DNA of 58,119 bases from Acetobacteraceae bacterium (GCA_947475245.1 CANJLW010000029.1:1-58119); one strand, 5' to 3'. Numbered from the stretch's first letter, positions 1 to 7,984 are shown. Notes: generated by a model not told the origin, from the sequence alone. Made by a program: numbers and translations.

Positions 1-67
1 GCGGATCGGGTTTGGCGTCCAGGGTCTCGTATCGGTGGCTCAGGTCGAAGAATCCGGGCTGGGTCAT
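1..67 (-). CDS. IS5/IS1182-like transposase, N-terminal fragment (cut by window edge)
   Basis: Only the first 22 codons are visible; the gene runs off the left edge. It starts at an ATG (complement at 65-67) and reads MTQPGFFDLSHRYETLDA, which resembles the usual opening of IS5/IS1182-type DDE transposases (short FFD segment, then a helix ahead of the first catalytic Asp). Enzymes of that family cut and rejoin the ends of their own element. One terminus of the element should lie between 68 and about 140, but it cannot be placed without the partner end. The assignment rests on few residues, so another family is possible. Confidence 0.6.
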   Translation of the reverse strand, partial: MTQPGFFDLSHRYETLDAKPDP

Positions 68-208
68 CGGCAATCCAATCGGGCGGGTCGGTGGCCCTAT
101 TGAATCGAAGGTCGGGCGCGGTCGCCAGGCGAATTTTTAGAGGTGCCCATAAATGTGTCGATGACAAAGCACGCCCCTCGGGCCACGAGGTGCGATCGGA
201 GAATGTTG

Positions 209-499
209 ATGAAACCATCGTCGGTCCTGGACCGGAACCGGCCGGCTATCCGCGACATGGTCGGCCGCTTTCGCGTGTTCAATCCACGGATATTCGGGTC
301 CGTTCTGCATGGAACGGACCGGGACGGCAGCGACCTCGATCTTCTGGTGGATGCACTGCCGGGCACGACGTTATTCGATCTGGGCGGGTTGCAGGACGGG
401 CTGGAACAATTGCTGGGAATACCGGTCGAGGTGCTGACCTCCGGCGATCTGCCGCAGACGTTTCACGACCAGGTACTTGCCGAAGCGATGCCTGTTTGA
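209..499 (+). CDS. MNT-type nucleotidyltransferase domain protein (antitoxin-like)
   Basis: A 96-residue minimal nucleotidyltransferase. The metal-binding core GSVLHGTDRDGSDLDLLVD is seen, with the GS and the paired Asp residues that hold two metal ions. In this family the small protein often transfers AMP to, and so neutralises, a HepT-type RNase encoded next door. The start at 209 is chosen because GGAG at 198-201 sits 7 bases upstream; upstream in-frame ATGs at 143 and 203 have poor ribosome sites. The 186 bases that follow hold no recognisable HepT/DUF86 gene in any frame, so the antitoxin looks orphaned here. Function as an antitoxin is inferred from the family only. Confidence 0.75.
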   Translation: MKPSSVLDRNRPAIRDMVGRFRVFNPRIFGSVLHGTDRDGSDLDLLVDALPGTTLFDLGGLQDGLEQLLGIPVEVLTSGDLPQTFHDQVLAEAMPV

Positions 500-685
500 A
501 CGCTCGCGGCCTTGCCGACCTGATCGATCAGAGGATCGGGGCCGCGACGAAGATACTCGATGGTCACCCGACCTACGCCGCGCGGAAGCCCAATATCGCC
601 AGGCGGTCGATGTGGGGGCATGCTGGAATGTTGAACCAGGCCGCGTCGCTTTCTATAATGGCCCTTGTGAATTTTGCGGAACCTT

Positions 686-1378
686 ATGCCGATGCGCTTC
701 CCCTCGATCATCGCGGCCGCATCCCTGATGTCGGTTCTGCCCGCCGTCTCGAACGCCAACCTGTTGGTCAATGGCGGGTTTGAGTCCCCGGCGCTGTCAG
801 CAACGTTCGCGGTCTACGACCAGGGGGCCGATATCGGCGGCTGGACGGTGGTCGGCACCGGCGATCCGGTCAACTCCATGGCGGTCCTGCGGAACGACTA
901 CACGGAATATGCCGGCACGTTGGCGTTTTCCCCACATGGCGGCATTCAATCGCTGGACATCACCGGCGCCGCTAATCGTGGATTCAACGGTGTTCGCCAA
1001 AGTGTGACGACCACCGTCGGGGCCGATTACGCAATCAGCTTCTGGGTCGGCAATCAGGATGCCGCGTTCCCGGCCTATACGCTGGCGAGCGCGATCTCGC
1101 TGGACATCGACGGCACGTCGGTCGGCACATTCAGCAATGCCGACAACACCTCGGCCGATGTGAACTGGAAGCAGTTCACCTACGGTTTCCAGGCGACCTC
1201 GGCCACGACGACGATCACATTCTACAACGTGACGCCGTCGGACGATATGATGGCGGGGCTGGACGATGTGGTGCTGACATCGGCGGCCATACCGGAACCC
1301 ACATCGTTGGCGCTGCTGACGGTCGGTGCCCTGGGCGCCATTCGCCTGCGTCGGCGCAACCGTCGCATCGGCGGATAG
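686..1378 (+). CDS. PEP-CTERM sorted secreted protein
   Basis: A 230-residue exported protein. The N-terminus has a short basic start, a hydrophobic stretch and an Ala-rich cleavage region (PAVSNAN). The middle is rich in Thr, Ser, Asp and Gly with a jelly-roll look (LVNGGFESP opening, common in carbohydrate-binding-like PEP-CTERM proteins). The C-terminus has the complete sorting tail: PEPTSLALLT, a hydrophobic helix, then the Arg cluster RLRRRNRR. In such proteins exosortase cleaves near the PEP motif, and the protein ends in exopolysaccharide or at the surface. No exosortase is encoded in this window. Alternative starts are TTG 674 and ATG 692; no strong ribosome site decides between them. 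Confidence 0.8.
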   Translation: MPMRFPSIIAAASLMSVLPAVSNANLLVNGGFESPALSATFAVYDQGADIGGWTVVGTGDPVNSMAVLRNDYTEYAGTLAFSPHGGIQSLDITGAANRGFNGVRQSVTTTVGADYAISFWVGNQDAAFPAYTLASAISLDIDGTSVGTFSNADNTSADVNWKQFTYGFQATSATTTITFYNVTPSDDMMAGLDDVVLTSAAIPEPTSLALLTVGALGAIRLRRRNRRIGG

Positions 1379-1387
1379 AAGAACGGC

Positions 1388-2656
1388 TCAGCCGGCGTCG
1401 CCCAGCGCCCGCCAGCCGATGTCGCGGCGGCAAAAACCCTCCGGCCAGTCGATCGCATCGACCGTCGCATAGGCTGTGTCGCGCGCCTGTCGCAGCGCCG
1501 CGCCGGTGGCGCAGATTGTCAGCACGCGGCCGCCCGCGGCGCGCAGCGTGCCGGCAGCGTCGCGTTTGGTCCCGGCATGAAAGATAATCCCCTGCGCAGA
1601 CGGCGGCAGCGTGATGGCACTGCCGGATTCCGGTGCCTCCGGATAGCCTCGCGCGGCCATGACGACGCTGATGGAAGCGACGTCGTTCCAACGGACATCG
1701 AAGTAGTTCAACTCTCCGTCGCAGGCGGCCATCAGCGCGGGCAGCAGGTCGGAGCGCATCTTGGACAGCAGCACCTGGCATTCCGGGTCGCCGAAGCGGA
1801 CGTTGAATTCGATCAGTTTTGGGCCGTCCTCCGTCAACATCAGACCGGCGTAGAGGATGCCGCGGAATGGCGTGCCGCGACCGGCCATTTCGCGCAGGGT
1901 CGGGCGAATGACATTCTCCATCGCCCACGCCTCCATCGACGGGGGGAATACCGGCACGGGGGAGTAAGACCCCATGCCGCCGGTGTTCGGGCCGGTATCG
2001 CCGTCGCCGACGCGCTTGTGATCCTGCGCCGATCCCAGGGCGATGGCGGTCTCACCGTCGCACAGCGCGAAGAAGGAGACTTCGGGACCGGTCAGACACT
2101 CCTCCAACACCACCGCCGCACCGGAGTCGCCGAACACCCGGTCGGACATCATGGCATCGATGGCGGCAATGGCCTCGGCTTCCGTCGTCGCGACGACGAC
2201 ACCCTTGCCGGCGGCGAGGCCGTCTGCCTTGACCACGATCGGCGCGCCGCGGCGGCGGACGAATTCACGGGCGGCGTCCGCGTCCTCGAACCGTTCCCAG
2301 CGCGCGGTCGGGACATTGGCGGCGTCGGCGATGGTCTTGGTGAAGGTCTTGCTGCCTTCCAGTTGCGCGGCGGCGGCGGTCGGGCCGCAACATTTGATGC
2401 CGGCGGCGGTCATCGCGTCGGTAATACCGGCGACCAGCGGCGCTTCCGGGCCGGGAAACACCAGGTCGACCGCGTTGTCCCTGGCGAAGGCGACCAGCGC
2501 GGGAATGTCGAGCACGCCGATTGCCACGCATTCGGCCACGTCGGCGATGCCGGGGTTACCCGGCGCGCACCACAGCTTGGTCAACAGCGGGCTGGCCGAT
2601 ATCGCCCAGCACAGCGCGTGTTCCCGTCCACCCGAACCAACTACCAGCACGCGCAT
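1388..2656 (-). CDS. purD: Phosphoribosylamine-glycine ligase (GAR synthetase)
   Basis: Catalyses the second step of purine synthesis, joining glycine to 5-phosphoribosylamine with ATP. The 422-residue length is normal. The N-domain opens MRVLVVGSGGREHAL and carries PGNPGIADVAE. The ATP-grasp part shows VVKADGLAAGKGVVVA, GPNTGGMGSYSP (family signature) and EFNVRFGDPECQ (metal and ATP ligands). The gene is divergent from xseA with only 51 bases between starts, a pairing common in alphaproteobacteria, so both promoters must overlap in that gap. Nothing appears broken. Confidence 0.98.
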   Translation of the reverse strand: MRVLVVGSGGREHALCWAISASPLLTKLWCAPGNPGIADVAECVAIGVLDIPALVAFARDNAVDLVFPGPEAPLVAGITDAMTAAGIKCCGPTAAAAQLEGSKTFTKTIADAANVPTARWERFEDADAAREFVRRRGAPIVVKADGLAAGKGVVVATTEAEAIAAIDAMMSDRVFGDSGAAVVLEECLTGPEVSFFALCDGETAIALGSAQDHKRVGDGDTGPNTGGMGSYSPVPVFPPSMEAWAMENVIRPTLREMAGRGTPFRGILYAGLMLTEDGPKLIEFNVRFGDPECQVLLSKMRSDLLPALMAACDGELNYFDVRWNDVASISVVMAARGYPEAPESGSAITLPPSAQGIIFHAGTKRDAAGTLRAAGGRVLTICATGAALRQARDTAYATVDAIDWPEGFCRRDIGWRALGDAG

Positions 2657-2707
2657 CGACGACTCCTCGGCTTCCTCGGCGCGGCGTTGTTAGCATAGAC
2701 TGCGGTC

Positions 2708-4231
2708 ATGGACGAACCGCGCGCTGCCCCCGCCTCCAACGTGCCCGAATATTCGGTTTCCGAGATATCCGGGGCCGTGAAACGCACGCTCGAAGGCACG
2801 TTCAATCGCGTGCGGGTGCGGGGGGAGGTGACGGAGTGCAAGCGTTATCCGTCCGGCCACATCTATTTCTCGCTGAAGGACGAAAGCGCGAAGATTTCCG
2901 GCATCGTCTGGAAGGGAACGGTGTCGCGCCTGGGCTTGCAGCCGGAAAATGGGGTGGAGGTCATCGCCACCGGCCGCATATCGTCCTATCCGGAACGGTC
3001 GTCCTACCAGTTGATCGTGGAGCGTATGGAATACGCCGGTGCCGGCGCATTGCTGGCGCGGATCGAAATGCTGCGGCAGAAACTGACGGCAGAGGGGCTG
3101 TTCGACGCGTCGCGCAAGCGCGTGCTGCCGACCCTGCCGCGCGTGATCGGCGTGGTATCGAGCGAACGCGGTGCCGTCATCCAGGATATTCGCGCGACCA
3201 TCGCGCGTCGATTTCCGCGCACGATCCTGTTGTGGCCGGTGCCGGTTCAAGGCGAAGGGTCGGCTGAGCGCATCGCCGCGGCCATCGAAGGCTTCAATGC
3301 CATGGACCCGAACGGGCCGGTGCCTCGCCCGGACGTGATCATCGTCGCGCGCGGCGGCGGTAGTCTGGAAGACCTGATGGCGTTCAACGAGGAAATCGTG
3401 GTCCGCGCCGCCGCTGCCAGCCAGATCCCGCTGATCTCCGCCGTTGGGCACGAAACGGATGTGACGCTGATCGACTTCGCGTCCGACCGGCGGGCACCGA
3501 CACCCACGGCCGCGGCGGAAATGGCGATACCCGCGCGTGCCGAACTGGTGGCCGATCTGTCGCAAAAGGCTTCGCGGCTGATCGGGTCGTTGAACCAGTT
3601 GCTGCAACGTCAACGGCTCCGCCTCTCCCTCGCCGAACGCAAACTGCCCGACCTTCCCGCCCTCCTCGGCACCGCGCGTCAGCGACTGGACGACCGGGCA
3701 GAGCGACTGGGCCTGTCGTTGACCGGCCTGTTGGAGCGTCGGCGATCGGCGTTGATCGCGGTGGAGCGGCGGCTGCCCGATCTGCCGATCCTGTTGAGCG
3801 GCCTGCGCGAGCGGGTGCGGGAACGTGGGGTGCGGTTGGTGATCGCATTGCCGAACCTGGTCGCGATGCGGGGCGCGGCGCTGAACCTGACGGGCCAAAA
3901 GCTGTTGAGCGCACTGCGCCAATCGATCGGGCGGGTGCAGGCGAATGCGGGGCGCGTGTTGGGGCGCCCGCTGGATACACCGGTTCGCGCGGGCCTGCGG
4001 GAGGCACGGACCCGATTGCAGGGCGCGGCGGGCCGGCTGGAATCGGTGTCGCCGCTGGCCGTGCTGCAACGGGGATATGCGTTGGTCACCGATACGGACG
4101 GGCATCCGCTGACCAGCGCGGCCTCGGTGAAGCCGGGGGCGCGTCTGAAGGTTCGCTTTGCCGATGCCGAAATTCGGGCGACGGCGGATGGCGGTCGCCC
4201 GCCATCGCGTCAGGGCGTGCTGCCGATCTGA
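2708..4231 (+). CDS. xseA: Exodeoxyribonuclease VII large subunit
   Basis: Large subunit of the single-strand-specific exonuclease that processes DNA ends. The 507-residue product has an N-terminal OB fold (about 15-110, with VRGEVTECKRYPSGHIYFSL). The catalytic domain (about 120-300) shows VSSERGAVIQDI, ARGGGSLEDL and SAVGHETDVTLIDFASD. A long helical region (about 300-430) binds the small XseB subunits, and a C-terminal domain follows (VLQRGYALVTD). Two copies of a segment containing ER-K/R-LPDLP, 43 residues apart, lie in the helical part. No xseB is in the window. Divergent from purD. Confidence 0.98.
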   Translation: MDEPRAAPASNVPEYSVSEISGAVKRTLEGTFNRVRVRGEVTECKRYPSGHIYFSLKDESAKISGIVWKGTVSRLGLQPENGVEVIATGRISSYPERSSYQLIVERMEYAGAGALLARIEMLRQKLTAEGLFDASRKRVLPTLPRVIGVVSSERGAVIQDIRATIARRFPRTILLWPVPVQGEGSAERIAAAIEGFNAMDPNGPVPRPDVIIVARGGGSLEDLMAFNEEIVVRAAAASQIPLISAVGHETDVTLIDFASDRRAPTPTAAAEMAIPARAELVADLSQKASRLIGSLNQLLQRQRLRLSLAERKLPDLPALLGTARQRLDDRAERLGLSLTGLLERRRSALIAVERRLPDLPILLSGLRERVRERGVRLVIALPNLVAMRGAALNLTGQKLLSALRQSIGRVQANAGRVLGRPLDTPVRAGLREARTRLQGAAGRLESVSPLAVLQRGYALVTDTDGHPLTSAASVKPGARLKVRFADAEIRATADGGRPPSRQGVLPI

Positions 4232-4238
4232 CTCCGCG

Positions 4239-4412
4239 TTATTGGTAGCGCATACCCATGCGGGCCGAGGCCCAGGCCGTCACACGTTGCCACAGCAGCC
4301 TGATTTCCTGCGCGATTTCGGCAACGAGCAGCCGTTGCCCCTCGATCGAGAGTTCCAGGGCGGCTGCGACGCCGTCCCAATAGTCACCTTCGCGGGCAGT
4401 GCGTGGGGTCAT
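4239..4412 (-). CDS. Small hypothetical protein (57 aa)
   Basis: A short reading frame convergent with xseA, starting at the ATG complementary to 4410-4412. The product is mostly one amphipathic helix (DYWDGVAAALELSIEGQRLLVAEIAQEIRLLW) interrupted by few breaks, with no signal peptide or membrane span. I do not recognise a family. Coding is plausible because the frame shows GC-rich third positions, and it ends 7 bases from the xseA stop, but no strong ribosome site is seen. It could be a chance open frame. Confidence 0.4.
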   Translation of the reverse strand: MTPRTAREGDYWDGVAAALELSIEGQRLLVAEIAQEIRLLWQRVTAWASARMGMRYQ

Positions 4413-4610
4413 TGGCTGAATTCCTTCGTTCAGGCGTTGGGAAGGAGGCTCGTGACGTATGGTGCAGCGCAGCATGCGCGGCGATTTGCCCAATATGCAA
4501 GCAAAATTGTGGCGGCCTCTGAAGTGCCCAAATTTTGATCGTGGGGACAGAAGGCCCGAAAGATGTTTGACTGTGGGCCTGCGCGATTCATGAAAGGGAG
4601 GGTGCTCAAA

Positions 4611-5279
4611 ATGGCGAAAACGCGGGGCAATGGCCTGTTGATGGCATGGACCGATGTCGATCCGGCGCATGAGGCGGCGTTCAATCGGTGGTATGACGAG
4701 GAGCACATGCTCCGCCTGGCGAAGGTGCCGGGATTTATCGGGGGCACGCGCTATCGGGCGCTGCGCGGTGGGCCGAAATACCTGGCGATGTATGAGTTGG
4801 AAGAACACAACGTGCTGCGCACGTCGGCGTTCCTTGACGAAATCCGGTTCCGCCCGTCGGCGGCGCGGACGCAGGTGTCGCCGAGCCATATCGGCCGGAA
4901 TGTGCTGCTGAACGGCTATCGGCGGATTTTCCCGATTATGAGCAACCCGGCCGAGGAGACGCAGGAACCGGCGCCGTTCCTGCAAATGGGGCGGATCGAC
5001 ATCGCCGCCTCGATGGAGGACGAGTTCAACGACTGGTACAATACCGCGTTCATTCCCGGCTTCCTGAAGGTGCCCGGCGTGCTGCGCGCGCGTCGTTTCG
5101 TGGCGGTCGAAGCGGTGCCGAAGTATCTGACGGTTTACGAATTTGCCCATGCCGGCGTGCCGGACAGTCCGGAATGGGCCGCGGCGCGGGTCAGCAACCC
5201 CTGGAACCTGCGCATGCGGCCGCACTTGCGGCTGGACGAGGGTTCTCCGGCAGTGTTCGAACGGATGCATCCGGTCTGA
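4611..5279 (+). CDS. Tandem dimeric alpha-beta barrel protein (EthD/DUF4286-like)
   Basis: A 222-residue protein built from two ferredoxin-like repeats. Each has the pattern FNRWYDEEHM...VPGF...RYRAL...PKYLAMYELE (first half, about 20-70) and FNDWYNTAFIPGF...VPGVLRARRF...PKYLTVYEF (second half, about 140-190). Such proteins accompany ring-cleaving and ketone-degrading pathways, where they act as small isomerases or ligand binders; no specific reaction can be assigned. The start at 4611 follows AGGGAGG at 4596-4602 with good spacing. It is 32 bases upstream of the lipocalin-like gene on the same strand, so the two are probably co-transcribed. A related single-repeat protein lies at 21151-21468. 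Confidence 0.85.
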   Translation: MAKTRGNGLLMAWTDVDPAHEAAFNRWYDEEHMLRLAKVPGFIGGTRYRALRGGPKYLAMYELEEHNVLRTSAFLDEIRFRPSAARTQVSPSHIGRNVLLNGYRRIFPIMSNPAEETQEPAPFLQMGRIDIAASMEDEFNDWYNTAFIPGFLKVPGVLRARRFVAVEAVPKYLTVYEFAHAGVPDSPEWAAARVSNPWNLRMRPHLRLDEGSPAVFERMHPV

Positions 5280-5311
5280 GATTACGCGACGACCAATAGG
5301 GAGAATGAGCA

Positions 5312-5704
5312 ATGAGCGGATTGACGGGAACCTGGCGTCTGGTGCGCGCCACATCGGTCGCGGCTGACGGTACGGTCATGCCGCCGCCTTATGGCGGCGA
5401 GGGCATGGGGCGCGTCGTGCTGGGTGCGGACGGGCGCATGATGGCGGTGCTGTGCGACGGGCGGGCATCGCTGCCGGCGGGGCAGGCGCGGGAATACAGC
5501 TCGTACTGCGGCAACTACACCTATGACGGCAAGCAGTTGATCACGCGGGTTGATGCGGCTTCCGACCCGGCGCGCGTCGGCTCGGATCAGGTGCGCGATG
5601 TGCGGTTCGAGGGTGAGTTGATGGTGCTGCGTCCGCCGCTGCGCTCCTATGGTCCCAAGGTCGAGCAGCGAGAGCTTTACTGGGAAAAAATCGCCGACGT
5701 GTAG
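5312..5704 (+). CDS. Lipocalin-like domain protein
   Basis: A 130-residue protein opening LTGTWRLVRA, the first strand and helix of the lipocalin-like fold, with later strands GYGRVVLG-like (GMGRVVLGADGRMMAVL) and YCGNYTYDG. Proteins of this group form a small beta barrel and often accompany small-molecule catabolic genes. No signal peptide is seen, so the location is cytoplasmic. It follows the EthD-like gene by 32 bases and is followed by a strong hairpin shared with the convergent toxin gene. Function is unknown beyond ligand binding inferred from the fold. Confidence 0.85.
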   Translation: MSGLTGTWRLVRATSVAADGTVMPPPYGGEGMGRVVLGADGRMMAVLCDGRASLPAGQAREYSSYCGNYTYDGKQLITRVDAASDPARVGSDQVRDVRFEGELMVLRPPLRSYGPKVEQRELYWEKIADV

Positions 5705-5722
5705 GGCGTTATCGCCTGTTCG

Positions 5723-5758
5723 GGGGCAAGGGCACCGCGCTTACGGTGCGCCTGCCCC
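5723..5758. terminator. Bidirectional hairpin between lipocalin-like and PIN toxin genes
   Basis: GGGGCA (5723-5728) pairs with TGCCCC (5753-5758), and GCACCG (5732-5737) pairs with CGGTGC (5744-5749), separated by a 3x3 internal loop and capped by 6 bases. It overlaps the last codons of the toxin gene on minus. No T-run follows on either side, so it may terminate weakly or protect 3-prime ends. Confidence 0.55.
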
Positions 5759-6265
5759 TGATGACACCTCGCCAGGGCGTCGAATCCATGTGTCCAGGAA
5801 CGGATTGTACAGGCCGAACAGGGGAAAGCAGGCGTCGATCATCTCGAAATGCGCGTGGTTGCCCGTGGCGACAACCGCGCCTTGCGTGATGGCGATCGCG
5901 GCGATGGCCAGGTCGGCGGCCGAGTTCGCGGCCGTTTGGGGCTGCTTCCGGCGAGGGTCGGACACGGTGAATTGCCGCAAAGCCGGCGTTTCATGCATCC
6001 GCCCCAGAAGCCGAGCGGCTTTGACCTCCAACGGATGCACCTGAAACGCGGCGATTTCGAGCAGACGATCGAGCCAGGCCTGGGTCGCGCCCGCATAATC
6101 CGGATTGGATGGCTTCTGGCGCTCGATCCCGCACTGAATTTCCATGATTGTCACAACGCTGGTCGTCAGCGCGCCGGGGTCCGTGCGTTCAAGCCAGGCC
6201 CGCGCCACCGGGTGAGGTTTGGCTTTCCGCAGATTGCTCAGCACATCCGTGTCGAGGATAAACAC
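5741..6265 (-). CDS. PIN-domain ribonuclease toxin (VapC/FitB-like)
   Basis: A 174-residue PIN nuclease, the toxin half of a toxin-antitoxin pair. Acidic residues at D5 and D7 (FILDTDVLSNL), E42 (TIMEIQCGIE) and D118 (SAADLAIAAIA) form the expected metal site. The usual fourth acid, in the segment VATGNHAHFEMI, is replaced by His/Asn. PIN toxins cleave tRNA or rRNA in the cytoplasm. The start is a GTG (complement at 6263-6265), 6 bases downstream of the antitoxin stop, so the two are translated as a unit. The pair looks intact. A Pro/Gly-rich tail after about residue 160 is unusual and may not be folded. Confidence 0.88.
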   Translation of the reverse strand: MFILDTDVLSNLRKAKPHPVARAWLERTDPGALTTSVVTIMEIQCGIERQKPSNPDYAGATQAWLDRLLEIAAFQVHPLEVKAARLLGRMHETPALRQFTVSDPRRKQPQTAANSAADLAIAAIAITQGAVVATGNHAHFEMIDACFPLFGLYNPFLDTWIRRPGEVSSGAGAP

Positions 6266-6271
6266 TGGCGA

Positions 6272-6550
6272 TCAGCGCGCCTTGGCCTTTGGGCGCGGTG
6301 AGAATATGTCGGCCGTTCCGGGGCGGATGGTCTCCATGATCGCGTCGAACTCTTCCTCCCCGGGACCGGCATAGGTTTCGTGCAGAAGGAAGGTTTTCAG
6401 GTTGCCCTTGGTCCGTTCGAAGTAATCGCGCGAGACGACAACGACCTCCTTGCCATCCCGCCGTTCGATGAACTGTGGATCGCCCGCGACCGCCTGATCG
6501 ATGATCTCCGACAGGCGGCTCCGTGCCACCGAGGCTTGCCACGCACCCAT
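6272..6550 (-). CDS. Phd/YefM-type antitoxin
   Basis: A 92-residue protein with the N-terminal DNA-binding layout of Phd/YefM antitoxins: WQASVARSRLSEIIDQAV, then a strand pair FIERRDGKEVVVVSRDYF (about 28-45), then a charged C-terminal arm that would wrap the toxin. It should repress its own promoter and be degraded when the cell is stressed. The start at 6550 gives the standard length; an upstream in-frame start at 6622 would add an unrelated tail across the promoter repeats. It is the first gene of the pair, 6 bases ahead of the PIN toxin. Confidence 0.85.
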   Translation of the reverse strand: MGAWQASVARSRLSEIIDQAVAGDPQFIERRDGKEVVVVSRDYFERTKGNLKTFLLHETYAGPGEEEFDAIMETIRPGTADIFSPRPKAKAR

Positions 6551-6605
6551 CGTCCGACCTTCCGTGTTTGGGCTGGAGTTTCCTGGATCAGGCACCCCGC
6601 GCAAT

Positions 6606-6635
6606 CCAATTATACAACCCAATAGTACAATTCAA
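6606..6635 (-). promoter_or_regulatory. Toxin-antitoxin promoter with two direct repeats (probable operator)
   Basis: On minus, a TATAAT box (complement at 6609-6614) and TTGAAT (complement at 6630-6635) are separated by 15 bases, placing transcription about 50 bases before the antitoxin. Two 12-base repeats, CCAATTATACAA (6606-6617) and CCAATAGTACAA (6619-6630), have a 13-base period and cover the promoter. This is the arrangement expected for antitoxin self-repression, and the stretch is markedly AT-rich for this genome. Confidence 0.6.
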
Positions 6636-6746
6636 CGGGAGTTCTGTATCGCCGTTTCCGACATCCAGGCCGATCCCACGGCCTGTCGAACTATCGATTG
6701 ACCCTCCGTGCCGCGCTCCCTAGGCTCCCGGCCTGGAGTCCGCGCA

Positions 6747-7895
6747 ATGAACATACCCGTTTCCCCTCCAGGCTCCGGTACGCGCCTGTCCGGACGCGCC
6801 TCCGGACTTGGTCATCCCGGCTTGCTCAATTCCCTGTCGGGTGCGTTGGGCGGCGGAGCTTTGCCGCCCGGTCTGGATGTTCGTTCCGCCGCGATCCTGC
6901 GCGAGATCGTCGAGCAATACGTCGAAACCGGGGAACCGGTCGGCAGCCGCACGTTGTCGCGCCGCCTGCCCATGAGCCTGTCGGCGGCGACGATCCGCAA
7001 CGTCATGGCGGATTTGACCGACTCCGGCCTGTTATTCGCGCCCCATACCTCCGCCGGGCGGTTGCCCACGGATATGGGATTGCGGCTGTTCGTCGATGGG
7101 CTGCTGCATTTTGGTGAATTGACGGAAGACGAGCGCGGCACGATCGGCGCGGCGCTCGCGGCTTCCGGCCGCAGTTTGGAGGATACGCTGGCGGAAGCCA
7201 GTTCCATGCTGTCCGGCCTGTCGTCCGCGGCGGGGCTGGTGTTGGCCCCGAAGACCGAGGGTGCGTTGCGCCACATCGAATTCGTCGCCCTGGGCCCAGG
7301 GCGAGCACTGGTGGTGCTGGTGGCGGCGGACGGGCATGTCGAGAACCGGGTGATCGAGACGCCGCCCGGTATGCCCCCCTCCGCCCTGCAGCAGGCCAGC
7401 AACTATCTGAACGCGCGTTTGTCCGGGCGACCGTTGAACGAGTTGCAACGGTTGGTTGGGGAAGAAATCAAAGCCAACCGGACGGAGTTGGATGAGCTAT
7501 CCGCCCATGTCGTTGCCGCCGGTCTGGCAACCTGGACCGGAGAGGGGCGATCCGGCAGCCTGATCGTCCGCGGTCAGGCTCGGCTTTTGGCGGATGTGAC
7601 GCAAATCGACCGGTTGTCGGCGATCCAGACGCTGTTTGAACGGCTGGAAGCGCAGGAGACGATGTTAAAGCTGTTGGATCTGGCCGAGGAATCGGACGGT
7701 GTGCGGATTTTCATCGGGGCGGAAAGCGGGGTGTTCGGCACCTCGGGCGTCGCGATGGTGGTCGCGCCGGCGCGCAGCGAGAGCGGGCGGATCGTCGGCG
7801 CCATCGGCGTGATCGGGCCGACCCGGATCAATTACGGCCGCATTATTCCCGTTGTCGATTATACCGCTCGGGTAATCGGGCAATTGCTGGGGTAG
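6747..7895 (+). CDS. hrcA: Heat-inducible transcription repressor HrcA
   Basis: Represses class I heat-shock genes by binding CIRCE operators; its folding depends on GroEL. The winged-helix region (about 45-110) shows REIVEQYVETGEPVGSRTLS and LSAATIRNVMADLTDSGLL, followed by HTSAGRLPTDMGLRLFVD, typical of HrcA. The dimerisation and insert domains follow and the C-terminus ends YTARVIGQLLG. The start at 6747 is supported by GGAG at 6735-6738. The N-terminal 40 residues before the helix-turn-helix are Gly/Ser/Pro-rich and longer than in many homologues. It leads the heat-shock block ahead of grpE. I found no CIRCE repeat in this block, so its targets (such as groESL) are likely elsewhere. Confidence 0.97.
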   Translation: MNIPVSPPGSGTRLSGRASGLGHPGLLNSLSGALGGGALPPGLDVRSAAILREIVEQYVETGEPVGSRTLSRRLPMSLSAATIRNVMADLTDSGLLFAPHTSAGRLPTDMGLRLFVDGLLHFGELTEDERGTIGAALAASGRSLEDTLAEASSMLSGLSSAAGLVLAPKTEGALRHIEFVALGPGRALVVLVAADGHVENRVIETPPGMPPSALQQASNYLNARLSGRPLNELQRLVGEEIKANRTELDELSAHVVAAGLATWTGEGRSGSLIVRGQARLLADVTQIDRLSAIQTLFERLEAQETMLKLLDLAEESDGVRIFIGAESGVFGTSGVAMVVAPARSESGRIVGAIGVIGPTRINYGRIIPVVDYTARVIGQLLG

Positions 7896-7955
7896 GCCGA
7901 TCCGGTCATGCGTGCCGGGAATGGATATTAAACGTTGGGTTTCGGGCGCCGGGCG

Positions 7956-7984
7956 CTTGTCCCGGCTCGTCATCCTCCCTAACT
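7956..7984 (+). promoter_or_regulatory. Possible sigma-32-type promoter of grpE
   Basis: CTTG at 7956-7959, 18 bases, then CCTAACT at 7978-7984, which resembles heat-shock promoter elements described for alphaproteobacteria. A start site about 7 bases after the -10 element would fall next to the ATG at 7995, implying a nearly leaderless message. That fits the absence of a visible ribosome site ahead of grpE. Evidence is pattern only. Confidence 0.3.

Noticed and set aside
500-685. Possible HepT/DUF86 toxin after the nucleotidyltransferase
   Set aside because: All three plus frames were read; none shows the helical HepT pattern or its Arg-x4-6-His motif.
4502-4537. Inverted arms CAAAATT and AATTTTG upstream of the EthD-like gene
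   Set aside because: Seven-base AT arms 22 bases apart; too short and spaced to claim an operator without conservation data.
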